A DNA stretch of 40,178 nt, taken from Alphaproteobacteria bacterium. Lineage in GTDB: Bacteria; Pseudomonadota; Alphaproteobacteria; Rhodospirillales; Rhodospirillaceae. The translations under genes were made by a program, and so were the position numbers. The stretch spans positions 1 to 40,178 of the forward strand of contig JAURPI010000020.1 in NCBI GenBank assembly GCA_030835385.1, read 5' to 3'. Positions within the stretch are counted from its first letter, which is position 1, and every line of letters starts with the position of its first letter. Under the pieces are notes generated by a model. That model was not told the DNA's origin, ran no database searches, and saw only the letters and a program-made list of their open reading frames with translations. Of this stretch, positions 25,519-33,236 are shown piece after piece.

Positions 25519-25530
25519 TGTTCAAACACT

Positions 25531-25543
25531 TTATCTAAGATAA
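25531..25543. promoter_or_regulatory. Small palindrome TTATC-TAA-GATAA between the two operators
   Basis: A 5-bp inverted repeat with a 3-base centre lies midway between the two GACAAA/TTTGTC palindromes. AT-rich sequence here may hold the overlapping -10 regions of both divergent promoters; exact boxes cannot be assigned. Confidence 0.35.
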
Positions 25544-25551
25544 GATGTACA

Positions 25552-25568
25552 GACAAATTATATTTGTC
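25552..25568. promoter_or_regulatory. Probable GntR operator 2 (GACAAAT-TAT-ATTTGTC)
   Basis: GACAAATTATATTTGTC is a perfect 7-bp inverted repeat around TAT. It shares half-sites with operator 1, and its centre is 51 bp from that of operator 1, close to five helical turns, which would allow binding on one DNA face. It ends 31 bp before ATG 25600 and covers the in-frame TTG at 25564, arguing against that start. Confidence 0.72.
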
Positions 25569-25599
25569 CGGACGTATGCAAGACATGGGTGGGGGAAGC

Positions 25600-26364
25600 A
25601 TGGAGAATTCCGAGCCAGTGGCTGACCGCGGGGGCGCAAAAGGGCCGCGCTACCAAGCGCTCGCAGACATCTTGCAGAACGAAATCGAGTCGGGGGTTTA
25701 TCCCGTAGGTACCCGTATGCCGACAGAACTGGAACTGTGTAATCGATTTAGCGTGAGCCGGTTTACAGTTCGAGAAGCGTTACGACGCATGATCGACAAC
25801 GGCATGATTTTACGACGCCAAGGGTCCGGAACCGTCGTGGTTTCAAAAAACCCGACGACCATGTTTGTACAGAAATTAAATTCAATTGATGAGTTGCTTC
25901 AGTACTCAATTGACACTCGATTAAAGGTCAAAAATTCAGCAGCAGTCGAAGTTGATGCCAACACTGCAAAAATGATTGGCTGCGAACCAGGCACCTCTTG
26001 GCATAAAATTGAATCCATTAGGTACCTTGATGAAAAGTCACCAATCTGTTGGACCGACGTCTATGTCCTTCCAGAACACAAGAGCCTAGCCGACCGCATC
26101 GGGGAAGACACAACCCCTGTCTTCATGGTGCTGGAGAAAGAATTTAACGTCGTTGCAGAAGAAGTAACGATGGATTTATTCGCTGGCTCTATCGAAGAGT
26201 CCAAAGCGTGGGAGATGGGTGTCGAACCAAGCAGTCCGACATTAATTATTGTCCGTAAGTACAAAGATCAAAACGGTAGAGTATTTGAGGTTTCCGTAAG
26301 CGAACACCCGGCCGGGCGCTTCACCTTTTCAATAGATCTTCTACGCAGCTCAAATACGGATTAA
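25600..26364 (+). CDS. GntR-family transcriptional regulator with UTRA domain (HutC type)
   Basis: I prefer ATG 25600, after a GGGGGA run, because the earlier in-frame start TTG 25564 lies inside an operator-like palindrome; ATG 25576 and 25585 remain possible. The 254-residue protein has an N-terminal winged helix: YQALADILQNEIESGVYPVG, LCNRFSVSRFTVREALRRM and RRQGSGTVV (about 18-80). The C-terminal 150 residues form a UTRA effector domain (WHKIESIRYLDEKSPICWTD; later DLFAGSIEESKAWEMGV). HutC-type regulators are usually repressors released by a pathway metabolite. It most likely controls the divergent acyl-CoA dehydrogenase/CoA-transferase genes and itself. Its 3' end is 2 bp from msrA. Confidence 0.92.
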   Translation: MENSEPVADRGGAKGPRYQALADILQNEIESGVYPVGTRMPTELELCNRFSVSRFTVREALRRMIDNGMILRRQGSGTVVVSKNPTTMFVQKLNSIDELLQYSIDTRLKVKNSAAVEVDANTAKMIGCEPGTSWHKIESIRYLDEKSPICWTDVYVLPEHKSLADRIGEDTTPVFMVLEKEFNVVAEEVTMDLFAGSIEESKAWEMGVEPSSPTLIIVRKYKDQNGRVFEVSVSEHPAGRFTFSIDLLRSSNTD

Positions 26365-26366
26365 CC

Positions 26367-27017
26367 CTACTCTGCCGCTATTGCCGGACAACTGACATTG
26401 GTGCCACCCAACCCACAATACCCATTTGGATTTTTGGCTAAATATTGCTGATGATAGTCCTCCGCATAGTAAAACGGAGGCATCTCAATAATTTCAGTCG
26501 TAATCGGTCCATATCCAGCATCATCCAACGCAGAGGAAAACGCATCTTTGGATGCTTTCGCCATAGCAAGTTGGTCTGGACCGGATACATAGATACCAGA
26601 CCGGTATTGAGTTCCTGTGTCGTTACCCTGACGCATCCCTTGTGTCGGATTATGCGCCTCCCAGAAAACCTTCAACAAATCAGCGAACGTTATTTTTTTT
26701 GGGTCGTAGCAAACTAGAACAACTTCATTGTGCCCCGTCATGCCTGAGCAGACTTCTTCATAGGTCGGATTAGGCGTGTGACCAGCCGCATAACCGACAG
26801 CCGTTGTAAACACGCCATCGAGGTCCCAGAACACGCGTTCAGCTCCCCAAAAACACCCTAATCCGAAGAGCACCGTCGCCATCTCTTCAGGAAATGGAGC
26901 TTTGATCTGATTACCTTTAACATAGTGGGCATCCGCGACCGGCATCACCTCGGTCCGTCCGGGCAGAGACTCGCTGGCGGATGGTAATTCCATCTTTTTT
27001 CGTGAGTTAAGAAACAT
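26367..27017 (-). CDS. msrA: Peptide methionine sulfoxide reductase A
   Basis: 216 residues from ATG 27017, which follows GGAG at a spacing of 9; the frame runs up to 27092, but the extra residues lack homology to the E. coli protein, which also begins shortly before LPGR. The catalytic motif is [10 protein letters not shown] with Cys55. [35 protein letters not shown] and [20 protein letters not shown] are MsrA hallmarks, and Cys residues in the C-terminal GYCGLGG and SCPAIA provide candidate resolving cysteines. It reduces methionine-S-sulfoxide in proteins with thioredoxin as donor. It converges with the GntR gene and is transcribed alone. Confidence 0.96.
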   Translation of the reverse strand: MFLNSRKKMELPSASESLPGRTEVMPVADAHYVKGNQIKAPFPEEMATVLFGLGCFWGAERVFWDLDGVFTTAVGYAAGHTPNPTYEEVCSGMTGHNEVVLVCYDPKKITFADLLKVFWEAHNPTQGMRQGNDTGTQYRSGIYVSGPDQLAMAKASKDAFSSALDDAGYGPITTEIIEMPPFYYAEDYHQQYLAKNPNGYCGLGGTNVSCPAIAAE

Positions 27018-27263
27018 CGGTTCTAGCTCCGTATCATGCGCCGACATTTGTGAATATCGGGTGGCAAATCGTTGCAGACAAGCCACAGGCATATAAAAAC
27101 ATAGGATATCGGCAGATTTTCGCTCACCTGTTGGGCACTTTGCAAGGAAGACCGGCGTCAGCCCGCCTACACTTAAATATGATTAATTAGATGCAGTACA
27201 AAGCCTAGACGAGGCATTTGCTAGCTAACTGGTCATTCCGGTCATTCTTGGGGAAGAAATAAC

Positions 27264-29729
27264 ATGTCAAACACTCGAATTCTGCGCGCTGCGCTCCTGG
27301 CATCTGTTGCCATCGGCTTTGCTGCCGAAGACGCTGCCGCGCAAATCGAAGAAATATTGGTCACTGCGCGTAAGCGTGAGGAGTCTTTGCAAGAGATTCC
27401 TATGTCGATCACGGCCTTTGATGCCGCCGCGCTCGAGCGCAATCGCATTCAAAACATTGATGACCTAGCGAAATACACGCCAGGCCTTGTGTTTGACGGC
27501 GGCTTCGTCCCTCAAGATACCCGACCCCAAATTCGTGGTCTTCCCGCAACCCGTGGACGCCCACCGGTCGGTATTATGATTGACGGCATTGACGTATCTT
27601 CGGAGTCAATGCTCACCGCAGGCGGCGGCATGCTGGCCAACCTCCGCCTAATTGATGCGGAACGGATCGAAGTTGTTAAGGGGCCTCAAAGCGCCCTCTA
27701 CGGTCGCGTCGCTTTCGGTGGTGCGATTAACTACATCTCGAAGAAGCCCGGAGACGAATTCACTGGGAACTTCACAGCAGATGTCGGTGATTATGGTCAG
27801 TTTGAGTTACGAGGTGCCGTAAGCGGTCCTGTATCTGACAAAGTCAGCCTTGGCATCAATGCGGCCTTCGCAAAACACGACGGCTATTACGAAAATGCTC
27901 TAGATGGCCAAGAACTCGGTGGTTTTGAAAGTGGTGGCTTCTCTATCGCTGCACACTTTGAGCCGACTGACAATTTCACTATGGATACCCGGGTCTCTTA
28001 TTCTGAAGATGACTACGCGCCACGCGCACAGACTCTTCTTTCGCTATCAACAAACAGCAGCGTCGCGATTGACCTTCCTGCTAGCGCCGTTGGCCTTCTC
28101 ATTCCCGGAACGTTTGGCCCTACTCCGCTTCCGGCCCAAGCTTTTGTGCCGCGCCCCGGCGAAATCACATCTTCTGGTCAAGTTTTCTTGAGCCAAGATG
28201 CAATCACTGGCGAACGCTTCAATGGGTCCACATTGGACTCTCTGATCATCAGCAATGTCATCGAGTATGAGCTCGACAATAATATTTCGCTGACGTCATG
28301 GACGGGTTACACCCGGGCCGAAGCGACGCAAAATCAAGATGTTGATTTCTTCGGTACGGCAGCTGGATTTAATCTGCTTCCAGCACCAGCTGGATTTGCT
28401 GAAACACTACCGTTCCTGTTTCAGTTTGACCTGGACACAACAACCAAACAATTCAACCAGGAAGTCCGCATCGGTGACTTAACCTCAGATGGTTTACGCT
28501 GGTCCGTTGGTGGACAATACTGGCAAGAGCGTATTGATCAGTTAAACAATAACTTGATCTCACTGATGTTCGGCTTGCCGGGCTTGCTACCGTCTGCAGC
28601 TCAAAACGTCGCGGGCATTACCGTACCACCACCTTCGCCCGAGTTCAGAAATACCGATCATTGGTCTGTCTACGGGATTGTTGAATACGACATTAGCGAT
28701 CAACTTACTGCGACCGTTGAAGCACGTTACTCAGACGAAAGCCTAGACGTTGGCTACGTTGCTGGTGGCCGCGGAGCTGTCGGGTTCGTTGGACCGTTTC
28801 CTGGCGCAAACGGCCCGGTTCAAGTCAACGTTGGACCAACGGCCATCCTCGGCTCAAGTGACAATTTTTTCACGCCGCGCTTTGCACTTGAGTACCAAGC
28901 GACGGACACCAACCTTCTCTATGCTTCCGCATCTAAAGGTGTGAAGCCAGGTGGTGTTTCGACCATCGCAGGCACTGCGCCTGGCAATGGCCGGTTCTTC
29001 CCAGAAAAGTTGTGGAACTACGAAATCGGATCGAAGAACTCCTTCGCCGATGGACGTGTGGTTGCCAATGTTGCCGGTTTTTACATGGACTACTCAGGCA
29101 AACAGGTCACTCTTCTTGAACCTAATCCTAACAATGCCCAAGGCAACGACCTTGTCGTTCGCAACGCCGGTTCAGCTCGTGTTTACGGCCTAGAACTTGA
29201 ATTGGCTGCAAATCCGACCGACGAACTTAATTTGTCTCTCGGGTATACCTACCTGGACAGCAAGTACACGGACTTCGTCGTTACAACGACAAGCGCCTTG
29301 GGCATTGCTTTGGCTGGAAATTGTACGCCAATCGCATTACCGAATGGACTTGGCTCTTGCTCAACAGACTTCTCCGGTGAGCCACTTGAGCGCACGCCGA
29401 AACATGCTTTGACACTGGCAGCCTCCTACCGCACACCAGTCTCAAACAGCATGGATTTGGTAATCGATCTGTCGGGCCAATACCAAAGCAAACGGAACCA
29501 AGATTCTAATGCGTTTCATTTCTTTGGATCGTATTTCAACCTTGATGGCCGGATCGGCTTAGATACCGAACAATGGTCTGTATTCCTCTACGGAGAAAAC
29601 ATCCTGGGTGACGACACGGTGCGCAGTGGCCAGGGCTCAGGTGATTTCTCTGCCCTTGGTAACTTGGCGATCATTACTTTTGAGCCCGACAAGCCGCAGG
29701 GCGGTGTTCGCTTTAACTACAGGTTCTAA
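27264..29729 (+). CDS. TonB-dependent outer-membrane receptor
   Basis: 821 residues with a signal peptide (cleavage near residue 26, after EDAAA), a TonB-box-like EEILVTARKREE (29-40), a plug domain (DDLAKYTPGLVFDGG; DAERIEVVKGPQSALYGR) and a long beta-barrel ending in the aromatic VRFNYRF, as required for Bam-mediated insertion. It imports a large or scarce ligand with TonB energy. The ligand cannot be told from sequence; this Sphingomonad-like branch covers siderophores, aromatics and glycans. A GGGGAAG ribosome site precedes ATG 27264. It is monocistronic, closed by a strong terminator. No Fur box was seen upstream. Confidence 0.95.
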   Translation: MSNTRILRAALLASVAIGFAAEDAAAQIEEILVTARKREESLQEIPMSITAFDAAALERNRIQNIDDLAKYTPGLVFDGGFVPQDTRPQIRGLPATRGRPPVGIMIDGIDVSSESMLTAGGGMLANLRLIDAERIEVVKGPQSALYGRVAFGGAINYISKKPGDEFTGNFTADVGDYGQFELRGAVSGPVSDKVSLGINAAFAKHDGYYENALDGQELGGFESGGFSIAAHFEPTDNFTMDTRVSYSEDDYAPRAQTLLSLSTNSSVAIDLPASAVGLLIPGTFGPTPLPAQAFVPRPGEITSSGQVFLSQDAITGERFNGSTLDSLIISNVIEYELDNNISLTSWTGYTRAEATQNQDVDFFGTAAGFNLLPAPAGFAETLPFLFQFDLDTTTKQFNQEVRIGDLTSDGLRWSVGGQYWQERIDQLNNNLISLMFGLPGLLPSAAQNVAGITVPPPSPEFRNTDHWSVYGIVEYDISDQLTATVEARYSDESLDVGYVAGGRGAVGFVGPFPGANGPVQVNVGPTAILGSSDNFFTPRFALEYQATDTNLLYASASKGVKPGGVSTIAGTAPGNGRFFPEKLWNYEIGSKNSFADGRVVANVAGFYMDYSGKQVTLLEPNPNNAQGNDLVVRNAGSARVYGLELELAANPTDELNLSLGYTYLDSKYTDFVVTTTSALGIALAGNCTPIALPNGLGSCSTDFSGEPLERTPKHALTLAASYRTPVSNSMDLVIDLSGQYQSKRNQDSNAFHFFGSYFNLDGRIGLDTEQWSVFLYGENILGDDTVRSGQGSGDFSALGNLAIITFEPDKPQGGVRFNYRF

Positions 29730-29750
29730 GCGACATCAGATCACACAAAC

Positions 29751-29780
29751 AAAAAGGGCGCCTCAACGGGCGCCCTTTTT
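29751..29780. terminator. Bidirectional rho-independent terminator
   Basis: A perfect 12-bp stem (29751-29762 with 29769-29780, AAAAAGGGCGCC and its complement) closes a 6-base loop. The A-run and T-run make it a terminator on both strands, serving the TonB receptor gene and the convergent isochorismatase-family gene. Confidence 0.93.
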
Positions 29781-29795
29781 AGTTTGATAAACATT

Positions 29796-30509
29796 TTATT
29801 CGGCGGCTTGCGAAGCAACTCCTGCAAGCTCATCGACAACTTCATCTGTGCTCATTACCCGCCCCCACAGGCGCAAGAACATGGCTTCATAGGCGGCTTG
29901 CGCCTTATCATCACAGGTGCCGGTCGCGTCCGAAACCAGGACGACGCCAAAGCCACGGTCAGAAGCTTCCATCGCGGTCATTCCAACACAGTTGTTTGTG
30001 GATACGCCGACGGTCACAATATTAGAGAGCCCCATAGCACGAAGACGGCTTTCAATACCGGTCGATGCAAACGCACCCATTGTGACTTTATTAAGAACCG
30101 TCTCCCCAACTTTGGGTGCGATATCCTCTACGATCTCATGTTCCCTTTGACCCTCAATATTATTCGTCGCCTTAACTATGCCTCTGATATGACGAGGCAC
30201 ATCTGAACAATCCTCATGCTCAGCTCCGTAGGTGACATAAATCACCGGCGCACCTGCACCACGAAACGTCGCAAGCAGCTTCTTAGTATTTGGTAGAATT
30301 AAGTCTGCGATGCGGGAGAAACGATACTCTGCTTCTTCTAACCGTCCTTGCTCCCGCAAAAGGTTGCCTAACCCGTGATCTGGGCTACCAGTCGCGTACT
30401 GCAAATCAACCACCACAAGCGCCGTAGTCTTTGGGTCTATCGAAAACGAAATACTAAACTCTTCAATATAATCCGCAGTCATCATCCCGCTCCCGAGCTT
30501 CTCCGACAT
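29796..30509 (-). CDS. Isochorismatase-family cysteine hydrolase
   Basis: 237 residues; ATG 30482 (residue 10, after GGGAG) is an equally good start. The catalytic triad is visible: Asp35 (LVVVDLQYATG), Lys141 (LNKVTMGAF) and Cys174 (VSTNNCVGMTAMEA), with a cis-peptide VGVST before the cysteine. Family members hydrolyse amides such as nicotinamide, N-carbamoylsarcosine and maleamate, or isochorismate. The cysteine excludes the isochorismate-type reaction in the strict sense. A maleate isomerase-like gene 2 kb away hints at maleamate, but the link is weak. It converges with the receptor gene and shares its terminator. Confidence 0.9.
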   Translation of the reverse strand: MSEKLGSGMMTADYIEEFSISFSIDPKTTALVVVDLQYATGSPDHGLGNLLREQGRLEEAEYRFSRIADLILPNTKKLLATFRGAGAPVIYVTYGAEHEDCSDVPRHIRGIVKATNNIEGQREHEIVEDIAPKVGETVLNKVTMGAFASTGIESRLRAMGLSNIVTVGVSTNNCVGMTAMEASDRGFGVVLVSDATGTCDDKAQAAYEAMFLRLWGRVMSTDEVVDELAGVASQAAE

Positions 30510-30672
30510 TCTCGTTGCCGCACCACCGTAGTCTTAATACCGGCACAAAAAAATACAAAAGGCATCCGTGCCTTCACCTTACCGTGAGGCGGTCATCGCC
30601 ACGCGTGACCTTGGCTTTAGACGGAAAACGATAATCACTCACGGCTCACCGCACAATCAGGGGCACCGGTCC

Positions 30673-31167
30673 ATGAAGAAACCCGAAGCAAATAACCCAC
30701 TTGAAAGACGTGCATTATTAGGAGGCCTAGGGGCTGGCATTGCGCTTGCCTTTAGATCAGGCGCCAATGCCGCTGGCCCAGATGCTGATCCTGCGCTGGA
30801 AGCAGAGAAAGAGAAAATCGTCACAGATTTCTGTAAAGCTTGGGCAAAAAGGGATGCGGACGCGTTGACGCCCTATTTGGCTGATGACATTGAATATTAC
30901 ATGTTTGAGGGTCGGCCGCCGATAAACGGAGTTGCTGAGCTTAGCAGTCAATTGGAACCGTTTATGGCCTCTATGCGAGAAATTGACTGGGAAATACTAC
31001 GCTCAACAGTTATGGGTGATATTGTCCTCAACGAGAGAATTGATCACTTCATGCGGCCAGAAGGCTCTCAAGCACCTGACAATCACTTTCACATCGTCGG
31101 CGTGTTTCTTGTCAGAGACGGCAAGATCAAATACTGGAAGGACTACAATCTCTCAGGAACTCTTTAG
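30673..31167 (+). CDS. Tat-exported limonene-1,2-epoxide hydrolase/SnoaL-like protein
   Basis: I start at ATG 30673 because the next residues form a Tat-type signal: LERRALLGGLGAGIALAF with the twin Arg at 12-13 and a likely cut after ANA (about residue 33). The 35 upstream codons of the open frame do not look coding. The mature domain is a cone-shaped NTF2/SnoaL fold; Arg122 and Asp124 (NERIDHF) and Asp157 (YWKDYNL) match the Asp-Arg-Asp triad of limonene-1,2-epoxide hydrolase, while the expected Tyr-x-Asn pair is only partly present (YYMFEG). It may hydrate an epoxide or bind a small hydrophobic ligand in the periplasm. It is divergent from the isochorismatase-family gene. Confidence 0.8.
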   Translation: MKKPEANNPLERRALLGGLGAGIALAFRSGANAAGPDADPALEAEKEKIVTDFCKAWAKRDADALTPYLADDIEYYMFEGRPPINGVAELSSQLEPFMASMREIDWEILRSTVMGDIVLNERIDHFMRPEGSQAPDNHFHIVGVFLVRDGKIKYWKDYNLSGTL

Positions 31168-31195
31168 GATCACAAGTTCCAGGATATGTTCAGAA

Positions 31196-31381
31196 CTAGG
31201 CTGCTGCTGCTTGAGCCTTCAGTATCCCGTCGATGAGAAAGCCTTGGTACATCTCAATTCCAAGATCAGTCCCGATCTCTTTGGCGCGTTCCTCATCGAC
31301 CCGGCTAAGCACCGGTTGGACACCCATTTTACGATACACGACGGTTTTGAACAGAAAATTAGCCTGAAGATCATTTGAATA
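31196..31381 (-). pseudogene. Small remnant of an EAL-like domain C-terminus
   Basis: The minus strand has 61 codons from just after a TAG (31382-31384) to the TAG at 31196-31198, without a start codon near the front. It reads ANFLFKTVVYRKMGVQPVLS, then RVDEERAKEIGTDLGIEMYQ and GFLIDGILKAQ. The pattern V-x-x-E..., GI-x-x-x-QG-F resembles the last helix and strand of EAL domains, including a variant common in alphaproteobacteria. No catalytic residue of an EAL enzyme is present, so this is probably the stub of a deleted gene. The assignment is tentative. Confidence 0.4.
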
Positions 31382-31439
31382 CTAAGAGAAGACTGGGCTT
31401 AGCTTATTTTAAGCGGCTAACTGTCAACGGTGGGCGGCA

Positions 31440-32306
31440 TCAACCCTGCGTAGAAAGTCTACGCACGTATTCCTCGAAAGTGTTTGCTTTTCGCCCGAGG
31501 ATAAGCTCAAGGATTCTAGGGTTGCCCAAGAATCCGAATGCGTCGTAGTGCTCATTCATGATGCTCATCTGGTTGACCCGATCTTCGGACGCCCCGCCAG
31601 CTTTTGCTTTTTCTTGCATCGCGGCTATGGGGGTTTGCTCTGCCTTGACCGGTTTGCCGATGACATTGCCAATGATGTCCGCCATATCAGACTGGCTCAG
31701 GGGTTCGGGCCCTGCGAGTTCGAAAGTGCCGTAGAGCCAGCCATCTTCAAGTGTGACCTTTGCGGTTGCTTCAGCCAGGTCAAGTAAATCAACAACATTG
31801 AATTTGACGTGGGTATTGAACGGCATCGCATGAATCCCTTCACTTGCGACCCGTTTCCATATGGTTTCCAAATGCTGCATATAGCGCATCGGTTGGACGA
31901 TGGTATATGGCACACCCGATTCAATGAGCATTTCCTCCGTATCAAGCTTTAAACGGTGGTGCCTCACCTCACGGCGCAACGGGTGCATAACGGAGTAGTA
32001 GATAAACTTTGACAAACCGGCCTCTTTGGCCGCCGATACAAAGTGACCTGTCATAGTTTTTTCATCAGGGTGCATCGGAGGTCCGATGTGAACGATAGCG
32101 TCACACCCGTCGATCGCAGACTTAATTGTTTCTGGGGCATCCATATCGCCGACGGCGGTTTTTGCTGCTCCCAACGCTTTCATTTCAGCGTCTTGATTTG
32201 AGTCGCGAACGAACGCCGTAACCGACGCCCCCTGCTCAGCCAAAGCTTTCACGACAGGTTTTCCTGTCCGGCCATGCGAACCCGTCACCAGCACTGACAT
32301 CGTCAT
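31440..32306 (-). CDS. NmrA-like NAD(P)-binding atypical SDR
   Basis: 288 residues. The Rossmann motif is VLVTGSHGRTGKPVV, with GDMDAPETIKSAIDGCDAIV following, as in NmrA/HSCARG and azoreductase-like atypical SDRs. The YxxxK motif is absent, which fits this group, where binding of NADP(H) rather than catalysis is often the role. VPYTIVQPMRYMQHL and ELAGPEPLSQSDMADIIG match the family. GGGAG lies 8 bases before ATG 32306. A redox-sensing role or quinone reduction is possible. The gene ends 36 bp after the racemase-like gene stop, so both may be co-transcribed. Confidence 0.85.
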   Translation of the reverse strand: MTMSVLVTGSHGRTGKPVVKALAEQGASVTAFVRDSNQDAEMKALGAAKTAVGDMDAPETIKSAIDGCDAIVHIGPPMHPDEKTMTGHFVSAAKEAGLSKFIYYSVMHPLRREVRHHRLKLDTEEMLIESGVPYTIVQPMRYMQHLETIWKRVASEGIHAMPFNTHVKFNVVDLLDLAEATAKVTLEDGWLYGTFELAGPEPLSQSDMADIIGNVIGKPVKAEQTPIAAMQEKAKAGGASEDRVNQMSIMNEHYDAFGFLGNPRILELILGRKANTFEEYVRRLSTQG

Positions 32307-32342
32307 CGCTGCGTCTCCCAGATAATAGGTGGCCTTACTTGA

Positions 32343-33092
32343 TTAGAATTCGGACAGCAGCCGTCCAAGGCCGTACACTTTGTCTTCGATACCGTTAGCT
32401 CGCAGTGCATGCCAATAGGTTGCCGTATTAATAGCAATCACCGGCTTACCAAGCCAAGCTTCTGCCTCTGCTGCGAGCCCAACCATGCTGAGATTAGTTC
32501 CCACTTGAACAATAGCATCGACGTCGTCTCCGTTGAGCTCATCCTTTATCAGGGTGCGGAGATGATCTTCAGGCACTTCAGCAATCGCAGTCCAACTGGG
32601 ACACTGTAGACAGATATCACGCACCACTTCAAAGCCGCATTCTTCGAAGTACCGCTTCACTTCTGCGTTCGCGATCGGATAGTAGGGTGAGACAAAAGAG
32701 ATTTTCTTGATGTTTCCATACGCATTCAGCGCAGCGGATGTAGCGTGTGATCCGACACTAATTTTGATCCCGGATTCATCCTCCACTTTCTTCACGAAAG
32801 CATCAGCACCTGCAATGCCGTCGTAGAATGTCACCGCAGACATACCCATAACCAGGTAATCAGGCGAGCATGTCATAACACTGCGGACAGCATCTAGAAC
32901 CCCGTCCGAGATTTTGGTTGTGCCGGCCAAAAATGTTTCATTGCTGATCGCCTGAGAGTTTGGCGTAAAGATGCGGCTGTAGTGGTTGGTTACACCCTGT
33001 ACCCGCATTGCTTCAAAATCTGGCTGAACAATGGTATTGGTTGATGGACCAAGCACACCGAATTTTTTTCTCCACCCCTGAACGTCCGTCAT
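32343..33092 (-). CDS. Maleate isomerase / Asp-Glu racemase-superfamily protein with atypical active site
   Basis: 249 residues. GVLGPSTNTIVQPDFEAM (12-29) is the typical N-terminus of maleate isomerase (NicE) and arylmalonate decarboxylase, with the conserved Asn19 that binds a carboxylate. The family normally uses one or two catalytic cysteines. Here the first site reads VMGMSAVTFYDG (81-92) and the second VQVGTNLSMV (about 196-205), so neither appears to be Cys. Other cysteines (residue 75; ICLQC) are elsewhere. The protein may be a non-catalytic or altered homolog. GAGGAAAG precedes ATG 33092. It is followed on the same strand by the NmrA-like gene. Confidence 0.8.
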   Translation of the reverse strand: MTDVQGWRKKFGVLGPSTNTIVQPDFEAMRVQGVTNHYSRIFTPNSQAISNETFLAGTTKISDGVLDAVRSVMTCSPDYLVMGMSAVTFYDGIAGADAFVKKVEDESGIKISVGSHATSAALNAYGNIKKISFVSPYYPIANAEVKRYFEECGFEVVRDICLQCPSWTAIAEVPEDHLRTLIKDELNGDDVDAIVQVGTNLSMVGLAAEAEAWLGKPVIAINTATYWHALRANGIEDKVYGLGRLLSEF

Positions 33093-33236
33093 AACTTTCC
33101 TCGTGTTTTCAGATGATTGCGCATATTGCCTTAGCTGGCGTTGCTTGCGCTTTGATATAGCGCAAATGAGCCATAAGCAGCAGGCAGGCGCAAGGGCACT
33201 TCGCTTTGGTCATTCACGCGATGGTCATTATTGGTT

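Noticed and set aside
27231-27247. Short direct repeat GGTCATTCC-GGTCATTC upstream of the TonB receptor gene
   Set aside because: Only 8-9 bp and two copies; it could be chance, and it does not match a known regulator site such as a Fur box.
29784-30206. Plus-strand open frame of 140 codons across the isochorismatase-family gene
   Set aside because: It lies opposite a gene with a complete catalytic triad and begins next to the terminator; no domain-like sequence.
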